Positions 1 to 11,700 are shown, numbered from the stretch's first letter. The stretch: DNA of 64,000 nucleotides from Prorocentrum cordatum (GCA_963575745.1 CAUYUJ010004536.1:499963-563962); one strand, 5' to 3'. Notes: a model not told the origin generated them from the letters alone. Made by a program: numbers and translations.

Positions 1-28
1 CATCACGCGGCGTGGTCACCATCACGAG

Positions 29-102
29 GAGGAGGAGGAACAGGAGGAGGAGGAGAAGGAGGAGGAGGAGGAGGAGGAGGAGGAGGAGGAGGAGGAGGAG
101 GA
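29..102. repeat. GGA-repeat purine tract
   Basis: Nearly pure GGA triplets on the plus strand. This is the first of more than twenty such tracts in the window. The Arg-rich and Glu-rich frames across it are artefacts of the repeat. Confidence 0.95.
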
Positions 103-343
103 GAGGGCCGCCCCGATTCACGGTCAGGAATTTTTGTTTAGCGTGTCGCAGCGGCGGCCCTGGCGAGGCGCTATGCCCTGCAAGCGGATGGCGTGTGGCT
201 CCGCTCCGCGGGGGCGGGAAGCTCGGGAAACGTTGGAAACGTTACGCCTCGGGGCCGGAAAAATGCGTAGCGCGTCGAGGCCGCAGCGCGGTGGGCCAGG
301 ACCGGCGGAGCGACGCGCCATCCAAAAGCTCCCGATCGTGAGC

Positions 344-502
344 TTAGGTCGGGCCTGTCCCCCCACAAGGGGATTTTGGGCGAAGAATGAAACATACTCG
401 AAAATACTCCCCAAATGCTCAAAGATAACCAAAAACAGAGTCCCCAGGCTATCTTCTTACTATGTTCGAATCTTCCTCCTGTAGAGGGACGCGCCCGACT
501 GA
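344..502. mobile_element. F1 element, copy a (inverted-end insertion)
   Basis: The left end reads TTAGGTCGGGCCTGTCC and the right end GTAGAGGGACGCGCCCGACT, which are imperfect inverted repeats of each other over about 28 bases. The AT-rich core contains GAAACATACTCGAAAATACTCC. The same structure recurs at 6759, 7771, 9983, 25985, 26994, 48109 and 51292. The size and ends suit a non-autonomous DNA element or introner. No clear target duplication is visible at this copy. Confidence 0.7.
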
Positions 503-639
503 ACCGCAAGCCGGAAGAGCAGCCAGGGCGCGGCGGACCCAAAATCGGGGACTCTGTGCGCGGCTCCAGAGCGCAGCCGAGCGCAAGGGAGGGGTCCGGA
601 ACGGTCGGGACGTCCCCTTGAAGGAAGAGGGGAGGAGGA

Positions 640-843
640 TAGAGGAGTAACAGGAGGATGGAGGAGGACACGGATGAGGGAGGAACAGGAGGAGGAGGAG
701 GCACAGGAGGAGGAGGAGGAACGGAGGGAGAGGAGGAGGAACAGGATGAGAGGATGAGGAGGAGAGGAGGAGAGGAGGAACAGAGGAGGAGGAGGAGGAG
801 GAGGAGAAGGAGGAGGAGGAGGAGGAGGAGGAGGAGGAGGAGA
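640..843. repeat. GGA-repeat purine tract
   Basis: Degenerate GGA triplets with occasional GGAACA and GGATGA variants, leading into a GC-rich stretch up to the gap. The stretch 503-640 before it has no recognised feature. Confidence 0.9.
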
Positions 844-1009
844 GGGCCGCCCCGCGCGGCTCGGCGCGCCGCGGCGAGGGAGGCTCGGCGAAGCCCTGCG
901 AGGGGCGCCGCCCCTCCGCCCTGCTTTGGGGCGGCGGGCGCGCCCCGCGGTGGCCCCACCCCCCATCCCCTCGTCTCCGCCCTGGCCCCCCTTCCCCCTC
1001 TCTCTCTCT

Positions 1010-1109
1010 NNNNNNNNNNNNNNNNNNNNNNNNNNNNNNNNNNNNNNNNNNNNNNNNNNNNNNNNNNNNNNNNNNNNNNNNNNNNNNNNNNNNNNNNNNN
1101 NNNNNNNNN
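1010..1109. other. assembly gap (100 N)
   Basis: Exactly 100 N between a CT-repeat on the left and a CA-rich repeat on the right. The round number suggests a gap of unknown true size that failed to assemble through simple repeats. Confidence 0.98.
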
Positions 1110-1455
1110 AACACAGACACACACACAGACACACACACAGACACACACCACACAGACACACACACAGACACACAACAGACACACACCACACAGAACACAC
1201 ACAGACACACACACAGACACACACACAGACACACACACACAGACACACACACAGACACACACACAGACACACAAACAGACACACAGACACACACACAGAC
1301 ACACACACAGGAACACCACACCAGACACACAAACACAGACACACACACACAGACACACACACAGACACACACACACACAGACACACACACACAGACACAC
1401 ACACACACAGACACACACACAGACACACACACACACAGACACACACACACACACC
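1110..1455. repeat. CA-rich microsatellite (ACACACAG units)
   Basis: Eight- to ten-base ACACACAG-type units run for about 345 bases beside the gap. Cys-Val and Thr-His open frames across it are repeat translation, not genes. Confidence 0.95.
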
Positions 1456-1630
1456 GGAGCACTCCCCCATTTTGCGGGATCCCGAAGTGAAGAGAACAAG
1501 CATCGTGTTGGCAGGAATGGGTTGGGAGGAAGCAAGGCACGAGCAACAACCTCCGGATGCAACGAACGATACCCCTCGGGGCCGCCTGCGGGCAATGAGA
1601 TATCCCCCTTGCTCCCAACCCGATCCTCTA

Positions 1631-1805
1631 AAACAGGGCTAGGATCGGGACAAATCGCTCCAGAGCGTTCCGGAGCGCTCTCAGAGCGTTCCGGAACGCT
1701 CTGGAGCGGCCGCGGCGCCCAATACATCCTCCAAACCCGCCGATTCTCAGAGATTTCGAAGTATCCCGATCCGATGTTGTCCCGATCTTCGCGTCGTTTT
1801 ATCCC
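1631..1805 (+). mobile_element. F9 element with GAGCGTTCCGGAACGCTC palindromes
   Basis: This stretch reappears as its reverse complement at 24688-24878, including the CTAGGATCGGGACAAATCG end, the palindromic GAGCGTTCCGGAGCGCTC core and the CTTCGCGTCGTTTTA end. A third, more diverged copy is at 13725-13850. Opposite orientation at distant sites supports dispersal as a unit. Confidence 0.65.
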
Positions 1806-2150
1806 CGCAACCCGATCGTTGCCTTCCTGACGAGCCGGGCTCCCGCGAGCTGCCGCCGAACCGGGCCCGATCCCTCGCCACCATCAGATGTGGACTCGTC
1901 GCATCCATGTCGGACTCGTCGGATCCGGGTCCGCGCCACATCCGCGTCGGGTCCGCATCGAGCCCGCGCCGGGCACAGGACGAGACTCCAATGTTGGGGA
2001 CAGGCGAAGCCCCCCGAAGCTGCAGCGCAAAAGGACCCCGAAGTGCAGCCGAGACACAGAGCGGGCTGCGGTGGTCCCGAGCGACGGCGCCTGGTGCGAA
2101 AGGAGCTGCAACACCCGGAGCCCTCGATGGCACCCCACGGGGGCCCCCCC
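1806..2150. other. unassigned GC-rich stretch
   Basis: Open frames exist on both strands but none shows a recognisable domain, and no splice-framed exon was found. The surroundings are dispersed repeats. Nothing further can be supported. Confidence 0.5.
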
Positions 2151-2345
2151 CGTGCCGTCTTGCTGGCTCTCGCGGTTCGACGCTGACCGACGCCAATCGA
2201 CGCGAAATCGACGCTCATCGACGCTAAATCGTACGCTAACTCGATGCTACGTCGACGCGAGTGGACGCCAGATCCACGCTGACGCACGCTGGTGCACCTC
2301 GAAGACGGAACTACGAGGACACGCAAGCCTCCCATGAGTCGCTGT
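2150..2345. repeat. F10 repeat (CGACGC-rich)
   Basis: A run of CGACGCT, ATCGACGC and AATCGACGC motifs bounded by GTCTTGCTGGCTCTCG on the left and CGAGGACACGCAAGCCTCCC on the right. Related copies are at 2505-2660, 14035-14225 and 23283-23520. Confidence 0.6.
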
Positions 2346-2504
2346 AGTGCGGACGCGACCCAGCCCTAGAAACCCGCGCGTGAGATGCACATGGGGGGGA
2401 GCCCAGAGCACCCTGAACACATCAGCTTCTTCAACGGCCGCAGGAAGTCACCGCGCAGCGCGCGGAGCGAGGACACCCATGGTACCCTGACGAAGCGCAT
2501 GTGG

Positions 2505-2660
2505 TTTCTTGATGCGTGTCACCACTGTACCAGAGGATCGACGCCAAGTCGGCGCTAATCGATGCGAATCGACACAAGAACGACGCCAGGGCACGCGAGT
2601 ACAGCCGGAAGACGGAGCTACGAGGACAAGCAAGGCTCCCGTGTTCTGCTGCCGACGGAC
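2505..2660. repeat. F10 repeat, second copy
   Basis: It shares GATCGACGCCAAGTCGGCG and the closing CTACGAGGACAAGCAAGGCT with the copy just upstream. The two lie in the same orientation about 160 bases apart. Confidence 0.55.
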
Positions 2661-2718
2661 ACCGAGGCGAGCTGCAGGGCAGCCCCGGTGACGACGACGG
2701 TGACGGTGACGATGTTAA

Positions 2719-2966
2719 GAGGCCTCCTACTTAGGGTCGAAAGAGGTGGGGTCGCAGGATCGCGCCGCATCGCCGATACATCTCCGTTGCATCGGCGATG
2801 CATTGGCGATGCATCGGCGATGCACCGGCGACGCTTCGCCGACGTCGGCGACGCATCGGCGCCTGATGAAGGGGGCTCCACATCGAGCCGCATCGCCGGC
2901 CGATGCGCCAGCGATGCGGCGAGATCCTCCGACCCCACCTGCCCCAGCCCCATCCAAAAGGCCTAA
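2719..2966. mobile_element. F8 element (CATCGGCGATG-rich, inverted ends)
   Basis: The left end GTGGGGTCGCAGGATCGCGC and right end GGCGAGATCCTCCGACCCCA are inverted repeats. The core is a chain of GCATCGGCGATG palindromes. Copies with the same ends are at 21838-22052 and 30029-30240. Confidence 0.65.
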
Positions 2967-3171
2967 GTTTCAGGACGACGACGACCGCCATCGGGATCGT
3001 CGTCGTCGTCTGCTCTCCTCCCCGCGCGCGGGCACACGCGCCCGGCTCCGGGGGCGCGGGCTTTCCCGTGCCCGCCCGCAGAGCCAGGCGGCCCGTCCGT
3101 GCGAGGGGCGAGGGGGGTTCTGGCGCACCTGCCTCTCGTCTCGGAAGCCTTGGGGGGGGGAGCTTCTGATA

Positions 3172-3372
3172 AGAGGAAGAAAAAAACGGCATAAAAACAT
3201 AAATGTCTGGCGTTCCGCGAGGACTTCATAGATCTGCGCTGGACCCCCCCTCCTTCGCGCGCGGAGCGCGCCAGGGGCGGCGCCGGAGGCGCCCGCCGCT
3301 AGGGGGGCCCAGCGCAGATCCAAGAAATTCGCGCGGAGCGCCAGAAATGTATGTTTATGGTGTTTTTTTTGG
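3172..3372. mobile_element. F4 element (ACGGCATAAACATA ends, GC hairpin core)
   Basis: Outer ends AAAACGGCATAAAAACATAA and ATGTATGTTTATGGTG are inverted. Inside are GGCGTTCCGCG and CGCGCGGAGCGCC arms and a GC-rich hairpin with GCGCGCGGAGCGCGCC. The same plan is seen at 6950, 7386, 12262, 12990, 14266 and 27955. Confidence 0.65.
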
Positions 3373-3419
3373 GGGGTGGAAGAAATCCCGGTGGCCGTGG
3401 CTGGTGGCCCTGACAATTT

Positions 3420-3536
3420 GCCATCGCTCGGACGTCCATTCCCCGTGCATGTTCGGTCTCGTGCGTAGTCGCAAGATGGCCCACGATGCTCCTCGATGGT
3501 CCTCGCCGAGAGAGAACGACATGTCCGAGCGATGCC
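3420..3536. mobile_element. F5 element (GGCATCGCTCGGACGT ends)
   Basis: It starts GCCATCGCTCGGACGT and ends ATGTCCGAGCGATGCC, 16-base inverted ends with one or two mismatches, around a 117-base body containing CCTCGATGGTCCTCGCCGAG. Further copies are at 6035, 26152 and 31554. Confidence 0.7.
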
Positions 3537-3579
3537 ATTACTATCCCAGACATTCTCGCGTTTTCAAAAAAATTCACGA

Positions 3580-3745
3580 CGGAAAATGTTTGGCAACTTT
3601 CGGCCTCTGGGGGCCCTTACAGGGCCTCGGGACAATCACAACTCGACTCGGGATGCAAAACCAGCCCTGGGGAAAGGGTCGGGACTGCCGGGGGCTGCAA
3701 ATAGAAACCATCAGGACGTCGCACATCTGGGACTATTTTTGATAG
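3580..3745. repeat. F14 repeat
   Basis: It contains CAGCCCTGGGGAAAGGGTCG and a GCAACTTTCGGCCTCTGG start. The same order of motifs occurs at 13885-14035, and in reverse at 15150-15285. Confidence 0.5.
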
Positions 3746-4072
3746 GGAGAATGCTGGAGCGAAGCATGCCGACGCACACGGCGCACAAGGGGGTCGCGAG
3801 CACGGGGCCCGCATTTGTCGTGCTTGTGCCGCGCATCCCTCTCCTGCGTGAGCACGCGCGCTCGGATACAGTCCCGAGGGCAATCACAAGAGCCCTGCAC
3901 AAGGCGCTTTCTTGACCAGCGCTGCCACAAGCGCCAGGAGGATGTGCCCGACTCAATCGGGCACCTTAGGGAGCTGCGCAATACGCTGCGCCGCCAGTGC
4001 CGCGAATTCGGATACGCTGCCCCCCTCACAAGGCGCACAGTGTCCTCCGCGCAGATCGCCCCTGGAGCGGAG

Positions 4073-4110
<38 letters not shown>

Positions 4111-4795
4111 GGATGAGGAGGAGGAGGAGGAGGAGGAGGAGGAGGAGGAAGAGGCGCAGCCCCTGGCACGCCCCCCGCTCCAGGGAGGGGTTCCGGCGCA
4201 GATCTGAGAGATCCGCTCGGGCCGCCAGCAGCGCACGGTTGTGCCGTTTCTCCCTCTTTGGGACGCACAGAAAACACACTGGTACCACATGTCCTCCCTG
4301 GAGGCGCGCGTCCGACCCAGACATGCAGCATACCCACCCGCAGCAGCGTCAATGTGCTGGGGTGGCGCCGAGCCTTTCGCGGGTGGAGGAGCGGGAGCTG
4401 CCTGGGCCGCAGCCAGCTTTGGGCCTGTGCAGCCGCTCGCGGGGGGAGTGAGGAGGAGGAGGAGGAGGAGGAGAAGGAGGAGGAGGAGGAGACGGAGGAG
4501 GAGGAGGAGGAGGAGGCGAAGGCGGAGGCGAGGCGGAGGAGGAGGAGGAGGAGGAGGAGGGGAGGAGAGGAGAGGAGGAGGAGGAGGAGGAGGAGGCGGA
4601 GGCGGAGGCGGAGGCGGAGGAGGAGGAGTAGGAGGAGGAGGCGGAGGAGGAGGAGGAGGAGGAGGAGGCGGAGGAGGGGGGTCGGGAGCGCTGCGCCCGC
4701 GTTCGCGGCGCGCCGCGCTCTCCGCTCGCGGCCATGGCGTGCGACAGGGGAGCCTGCTCGCGCTCCGCGGCCCCCCGCCCGTGTCGGGGGCTGAC
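3746..4795. repeat. GAT and GGA tracts with unassigned DNA
   Basis: A GAT/GGA tract lies at 4076-4152 and a 230-base GGA/GGC tract at 4449-4679. A minus-strand frame ending at a TAG near 3735, behind an acceptor-like CACGCAG|GAGAGG, might be a terminal exon, but no domain is recognisable so it is not called. The rest holds no feature I can support. Confidence 0.6.
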
Positions 4796-5110
4796 AGCAG
4801 TGCCCCTGGCCTCAGGTTGGGCATGTCGTCGCCCTACAGGGGGCTTGTCGATAAAGAATGAAGACAGAATCCAAACGTGTCCAACAGTGAGTCAGAAATA
4901 CGAAAAAGAAAAGTCGTCCCCAGACAACTTGCTTGGACCATGTTTGGAAATCCCTCCAGGTGCCCCCAGCTTCTCGCTCCACTGCGGAGCCCCTGGGGCC
5001 CTCTGGGCCTCGCCAGGAGTGCTCTCTGTCGGCCCAGGGGGGCCTCCCTGGGAAGTCCTGATGGGCGCCTTTTGGGCCAGGGGCACTTCTCGGGGGGAGC
5101 AAGAGGAGGG
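4795..5110. repeat. partial F1 end joined to an F13 repeat
   Basis: The left part begins TCAGGTTGGGCATGTCGTCG and contains GAAAAGTCGTCCCCAGACAA, like the interior of F1, but the right F1 end is missing. It runs into CAGGTGCCCCCAGCTTCTCG and a GCCAGGGGCACTTCTCGG end, which matches the repeat at 50722-50876. Confidence 0.5.
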
Positions 5111-5402
5111 GATAGCACAGGGAAGGGTAGAGAATCAGCTCACGTAGCTGATTGTCCCAGCGCTTCCCGGCGCCAGGAGGCGCCCGTGTATCGAGGCATG
5201 GGCCCGGCGGCGGGGCCGAAACCAGCTGCACGCGGCAGATTTCGTACCCCCCCCCCCTTGGTTCGGCCCGAACTTCGGGCAACACCGGAACGAGACCCTC
5301 CACCGCCGGAGCGCGAGCTGGCGAAACGGCGCTGGCGGGAGCAGCCCCAAGGTGCGGCGTGTCAGACGGCGAGGAGCTCTGCGCCAGCACGCCGCACTCG
5401 GA

Positions 5403-5755
5403 TCATCCCAGCAGGCTCCTGCGGGACCCGCTCGCGCGGTCGCTGCCGTCGTCGCCCAGCAGCTCCCTGAGGCGCGGGGGCACGTAGTCTCCTCCTCGGT
5501 CCTCGCTCTGCCTGTCCAGGGCCCAGCAGAACACGATGGTGTCCGAGATCATGCCGAAGAGGGCCATGAACGACGTGGCGACGAGCACGCAGACCACCGC
5601 GGCGACGCCAGTCACGGCCTCTGGATCCGGCACGAAGTACTCCGACTGGGCGTCCGCGAGCGCAGGTACGCAGCGCAGGAGGAACCACGTGAGGTACGAG
5701 CCGAGCCCCGAGATCGTGATCACGCCACCGACGGAGCTCAGTGGTTCTCGAGGGC
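5403..5755 (-). CDS. CTL exon 9 (last exon)
   Basis: The frame reads SVGGVITISGLGSYLTWFLL, a loop, then VVCVLVATSFMALFGMISDT and IVFCWALDRQSEDRG, the conserved C-terminal span and cytosolic tail of CTL proteins. A TGA stop follows SRRSLLG. The acceptor is ambiguous, so the 5' edge is approximate. Confidence 0.75.
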
Positions 5756-8700
5756 GCCGGGGGCGTCGTTCCCCCTTGTTTTCCGTGCTTCGCTCCAGAG
5801 TCGAGCCAAAAACGTGCCAGAAGCGGCACCCCATGGAGAGTGGGCATCAGGCAGGCGGCACTGCGATGTCTCACGACGCCTTCCCTTTAAATCAGACAAG
5901 CCGCCGAACCGGAGAGAAAACAGGCAGATGGCCCACTGGCCGATCTCGGACCCGAGCACCCTACAGAAACGGCGCCCCAAATGTGTAGGCAGCGTCGATC
6001 TCCAAAGCAAGAAAAATGTCCTCAGGGTTACCTCGCCATCGCTCGGACGTCCATTTCCCCCCGTGCATGTTTCGGCTTCGCGCGTGCATTTGTTCGCGAG
6101 GTGATCCAATCTGCACCTCGATGGTGCCCGCCGAGAAAAACTGCACACGTCCGAGCGATGCCAAGAACGTCGATCTCCAAAACAGTAAAAACGTCCTCGG
6201 CGCTGCTACAGGAACTCCTGAGCGATGGAGAGCACCCACGTCGCGACGTCCAGCGCCCCGATCGCGCCCACCTCCTCGGCGACGACGCCAAACGCCCGGG
6301 CGGCCGCGGGGCAGAAGGCCTCCGACTCGATGGCCGTCACGATGTACGCCTTGCTGCACATGAAACGGATGACCTGGGGGAGGAGGAATAACGGCATCAA
6401 CACGCACTGTAGGGGAGGACCTTTCCTCGAACACGTCCACATGATACGGTGCTGGCCATGTAGCTCGAGCGCGTGCCGTGCGCATCACGAGCCAGGAGCG
6501 AACAGAGCGCGAAGCAGAGACAGCACTGCCGATGCAGATGTATGAAAGCGTTGTGCGTGCATCCACTTCTGATCCGACCATTCATTCATATGACCTGGCA
6601 ACGGACGCCAACAATCAAGGATCCACAACACAGCGCGCATCAGGGCAGGAAGACATACTGATACCGCCAATCGTCCTCGAGAGCCTTTGTCACCACCTCT
6701 TGATGTTTTGCGACGTTCTGCTCAGAACGCACCCAGGGCAGAGGTTCAGGGAGTAGCGTTAGGTCGGGCATGTCCTCCTACAGGCGGACTCCTACAGGCG
6801 GATTTTGGCAGAAAAATGAAACAATAGCTCGCAATTGCTCGAACATAGCCAAAATAATAGAAACATCGTCCCCTGACTATTTATCAATATATGTGGATAG
6901 TCCTCTTGTAGAGGGACAGGCCCGACTTAGGAATAGCGGTGCCTTCCTCTGATGCGCTCCCTGCACGTCGCCTCCGGCGCCGCCTCTAACGCGCTCCGTG
7001 CGCCAGGGAGGGGGGGTCCAGCGCCGAGACGAGAAATCCGCGCGGGATTGCGAAGATGTATGTTCAGAGCGACAAGAAAACGCCATAAACATAGACTTTA
7101 TGGCGCTTTTTTCTCCTTCGATGTATGTCATGCCTTTGTTTCTTCTTCGATGACCGCGTCCCAGCACGCGACACAGCAACCGCAGCAGCCCAGCATGGCC
7201 CTGGCGCAGCAGTTCTGGTTGCCGTGCTCGTCCTCGCTGGCCTGCTCGACGTGCCTCATGGCCAGAGACAGGAGGACGTACGCCACCCTGAAGAGGGCGA
7301 GCAGGCAGGCCCCGAACGCCAGGGTGCCGAAATGGAAGATGACCCCGACGAGGAAGCCGCGCAGCATCGGAAACCATGTCCAGAAGATGAAACACCGGCA
7401 TCGACATGAACATCCGGAGGTCCGCGCGGCTCTCTTGGATCAACGCAAGATGCCCGTGCCCCGCGCACGGAAAGCGCCGGGGGCGGCCCTGGAGACGCCG
7501 CCATTGAAGAGGCCCACAAACACACAAATAAATACACACAAGTAAAAATATTCCCCATATTTTCCTATATTTTCTGGGTTTTTGTCTTCCCCACCACTTC
7601 CCATATTTTCCCATATTTTCCTGGGAATCGCCGATTAATTGTGTCTGTGTGTTTTTTCCCCTCCTAAGCCATTGGGGCCCAGCGCCGATCCAAGAGATCC
7701 GCGCGGACCTCTGCACGCGTATGCTTATGCTGACGTCTCTCTTCCGAATGTCATGCGCTTCTTCCTGACGTTAGGTCGGGCGTGTCCCCCACAGGTGGAT
7801 ATTGGACGGAAAATTCCCCCTCCAAAAAAGCTAACAGAGATGCAAAACTAGAAAGAAATCGTCGAAACATCGCCCCCATAATATGTTTGGACTATTTTTG
7901 AAGATTCCGCCGGTAGGGGGACAGGGTCGACTTAGTCCTGATGCCAGCGATGCTCACGTATTCCCTGAAAAACCAGAGTTGTGCCGCGTAAGCCACGACG
8001 AACTGGTCCAGGGCGTGCAGCAGCTCCAGGGCCCACGCAATCATGAATGCGTAGAAGACCAGGTACCTATTTTCTCTCCCGCACAGAAAATCGCCTGAAG
8101 GTTCGCTCGCTTTGCCAATATCGAACTGCGTGCCACGGACTCGATGCACAGGCCCCCCGCTGTGAAAAATCCGGGTCAAGAGGAGGAGGATGAGGAGGCG
8201 GAGGAGGAGGAGGAGGAGGAGGAGGAGGAGGAGGAGAAGGCATATAATGAGGAGGAGGAGGAGGAGAAAGACCAGGCGGCCCACGCGATTGACAACGACA
8301 AGTGTTGTCGCGATTAAAACCCTGGGTGCCGCTGCTGGTCCGCGCTCCACGCGAAGGTCCTGGCGAGGCCCGCAGGGACGCCCTCGCTGACCTCGTAGGG
8401 CACCACCTCGCCACACGTCGCCAGAAGGCAGAGGTTGTAGCCCATGGTGGCGACGACCGCGGCTTTGCTCAGGACGGACAGCAGGGGCAGCAGCAGCAGC
8501 GAGGGGGCGTCCCACAGGCACTCGCACGCGGCCTCGAGCGTGCCGACCACCAGCTCTATCGAGCGCCTGCAGCAGCACGCGAAGAGCGCGACCAGGAGCC
8601 CCAAGGCCGAGAGCGCGCAACCTATGGAGGCGTCCCACGTCAGGTTGCCGGTGGACGGCACGACGGCACCTGATGAGAGGCCGCGCTGCAATCAGCCCGT

Positions 8701-11700
8701 ATAATAAGCATTCGCGGGAAGGATGCAAGGGTCTCGGAGGGCCACTTCAACGCTTTCCGAACGAGGCTGGCCAGCGAAAAGAGTCGGAAAGGATGGGCCT
8801 GCTGGGGAAGGATGCAGGGGTAGCCTTAGAACGTCGCCCATCCTTACGATGCGGGTGGACTGCAGGGGGGGCCACCTCAGGGGGGGAGGGGGCAGCATGC
8901 ATTTGGAGTCCCGAAACAGTGCGGTGACGGACCGTGCGGTGACCTCGAAATCCCCCAAGACCTCACCGCACGGTCCGTCACCGCACGGTCTTGGGACCTC
9001 GGAGGCCCCCGTCGCCCGAGACGTCCTCGGAGAACGACCCGAGTCCCAAAACCGTGCGGTGACCCCGAATCCCCACTGGCTCACCGCACGGTGTGGTCAC
9101 CGCACCGTTTGGGGGCCCCCGAACAATGCATTGGCCTGGCGCATCGGCGACGCATCGCCGGCGCATCGGCGACAGGCACACCCCCGATGGCGAAGCCGCA
9201 GGGTCCTCGGGGCGGGGTGGGGCCCCGATCGGCGAGGAGTCGGCGGCGTGGGGTCGGTGCGTCCCCCGCCAGAGAGGCTTGACCGCAACACGCATTCAGA
9301 CCCCTCCTGACTGCGGAGACCAAGTATCCTCTCGACGCCCTTGTTTGAAGGGGCCCCAGGACACACAAATAAATACACACAAATAAAAGGATTCCCCATA
9401 TTTTCCTATATTTTCTGGGTTTTTGTCTTCCCCCCCACTTCCCATATTTTCCCATATTTTCTGGGAATCGACGATTAATTGTGTCTGTGTGTTTTTTTCC
9501 CTCCTGACAAGTATCCTCTCGACGCCCTTGTTGACGGGCGGGGGTCCCACCGATCATGAGAAATGGCTAGTTCTCCGCGGCACCAGCCGCGCGAGAACGA
9601 CGACGCCGACGCCGACGCCGACGACGCCGACGACGATGCCGACTACGACCACGAGGAGGAGGAGGAGGAGGAGGAGGAGGAGGAGGAGGAGGAGCAGGAT
9701 GAGGGGCGGAGTTTGTTCCCCACCGAGGAAACAAGGGCGGGGGTGGGGGGATATCCTCAAACCTGGAGGCTACCCCCCGCCCCCCCTGCGGTTGCCCCCG
9801 CGGGCCCAGGGCGCCGTACTCGGCGAGGTGCTCGCCGCTCTGCCCCCCGTAGGCGCCGCACAGGCAGAGGGCGCCCGCGCACAGGGGCAGCAGGGCCGCC
9901 AGGGCGAGGGTCCCGTGGACCAGGGGCGCCACGCAGCACCGAACGCGCCGGCCGCACGCAGCAGCGACCCCGAGGGCAAAAGTTAGGTCGGGCGGGGTCT
10001 CCCGTACGCGGATGGTTGGAAACAGTTAAACACTAGACAAAGAAAATTCAAGACTAATCTTATGTTGCTCCCATAGCACTTAAGGACCACATCCCTGAAG
10101 TACTTTCGAGCACCCGGAAAAGTGTCGAAAGAGTGTCGAAACAGTGTCGGCCCAGTGTCTCCCAGTGCCCGGCACGTAGAAACCCTCGAGTTTTTGGGTG
10201 CTGTTCTGGTGCTCGAAAATTCTTTCTGGTGGCTATGGCTAAAGTAGGTTGGGACATCCGAGGACTAGTCACGAGTAACAGAAAAGTCGTCCCCTGACTC
10301 TTTGTGGACTACTTTTGAATGCTCCTCCTGTAGAGGGGCATGACCGACTTGAGGCAAGAGGGCGGCCCCAGGTGTGTGGATCTCGCGGGTCGCTGCGCGC
10401 GACGCGTGGCAGTGGCAGCGGCCTCTGAGTGCCTGGGAATGTGGCCCCCGGGCGCCCCCCCCCCCTCCCCCCCGAGAGCTGCGCACCAGAGGCCACTCCG
10501 GCGAAGGGCCACCCAGGTTCACCGCAGGAGGTGCTGCTGCCGCTGCTCCCTGGGCCTCTCCCGGGGTGCGTCCTGGCCAGGATCTCGAGGCGAATTCAGC
10601 GGTGACGACGAGGGCCACCCAGGAGGCCCAGAGAGGAGGGAGGATGAGGCAAGGGTGGCGGCATCGGCACCGTGTCCTGATTGTGTGAGCATCGACCCCT
10701 ACCTCAACAAGATATGGCTGCCCATGTTGGACATACATAGACAACTCTCAGTCTCTATTTGGGTCCTTCTGAGCTACGTCTACATCGCAGAGCGGGGGGC
10801 AGGAGAGCCCAGAATCGAATCGATAAGTCGGATCGGTGATTGAAATCAATCGGATCGGCGGAAATCGGCAGCCAAGTCGGGAAAAGTCGAATCGGCGGAC
10901 ATCGGCAGGCTAGTATGCCTCCAATAAGAAATCGGAACCCAAATCGGACTCCCAAGTCGAATCGAATCGGAATCGGAAGCCATCGAAAACGAATCGAATC
11001 GAATCGGAGGGATCGAAGAGAGCCCTGGGGGGGTGGCTGGGAAGGGAGGGGCCACCTCTTGACAAACACCGCGCCCCGATCTGTGCCCGCCGTGACGGCC
11101 TCGGCGAACTCTAACACCGACCTGCAGCTTCTGTGAGGGGCAACGATCGGGGGGAGATAGGGATAGGGGGGGCATCATCGACCTGGAATCGGCGATACAT
11201 CGCCGACAGATCGGAAATAGGCCCCCGCTAGCGAAACCGCACCTTCCTGGGCGGGGTGGGGCTATCGGGCCCCTATCGGCGATCAATGGGCGGTTGGGGG
11301 CCGATGCATCCCCCCTATGCCAATCCCAGCCCCATATCGTTGCCCCTGATCCTGTGCGGTGTCGGATTTCACGCGACGACTTCCACCTCCGAATATTGGG
11401 GAAACCAAAGGGTACCGATACTGCTGCCCCCTGGACCTCTCCAAGGGTGCGTTCTGACCAGGATTTCGAGGCGAATCCAGCGGTGGCGGCGAGGGCCTGT
11501 CACGAGGCCAAAACAAGGGAAAACGAGAGACGGGCGGCGGTATCGGTACCTCGTCTGGGGCTCCCAACTTCGCGCTTCGCGCTCCGCGAAGCGCGAAGCG
11601 CGAATAACTTCGCGCTCTCGCGCCGCCCCCCCCAAAGGGAGAAAAGGAGGACGAGGAGGGGGAGAAGGAACGAGGACCGCGAAGCGCGAAGCGCGCATAA

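Noticed and set aside
171-1727. Long Cys-Val and Ser/Leu open frames around the gap
   Set aside because: They translate CA and GGA microsatellites and the N run.
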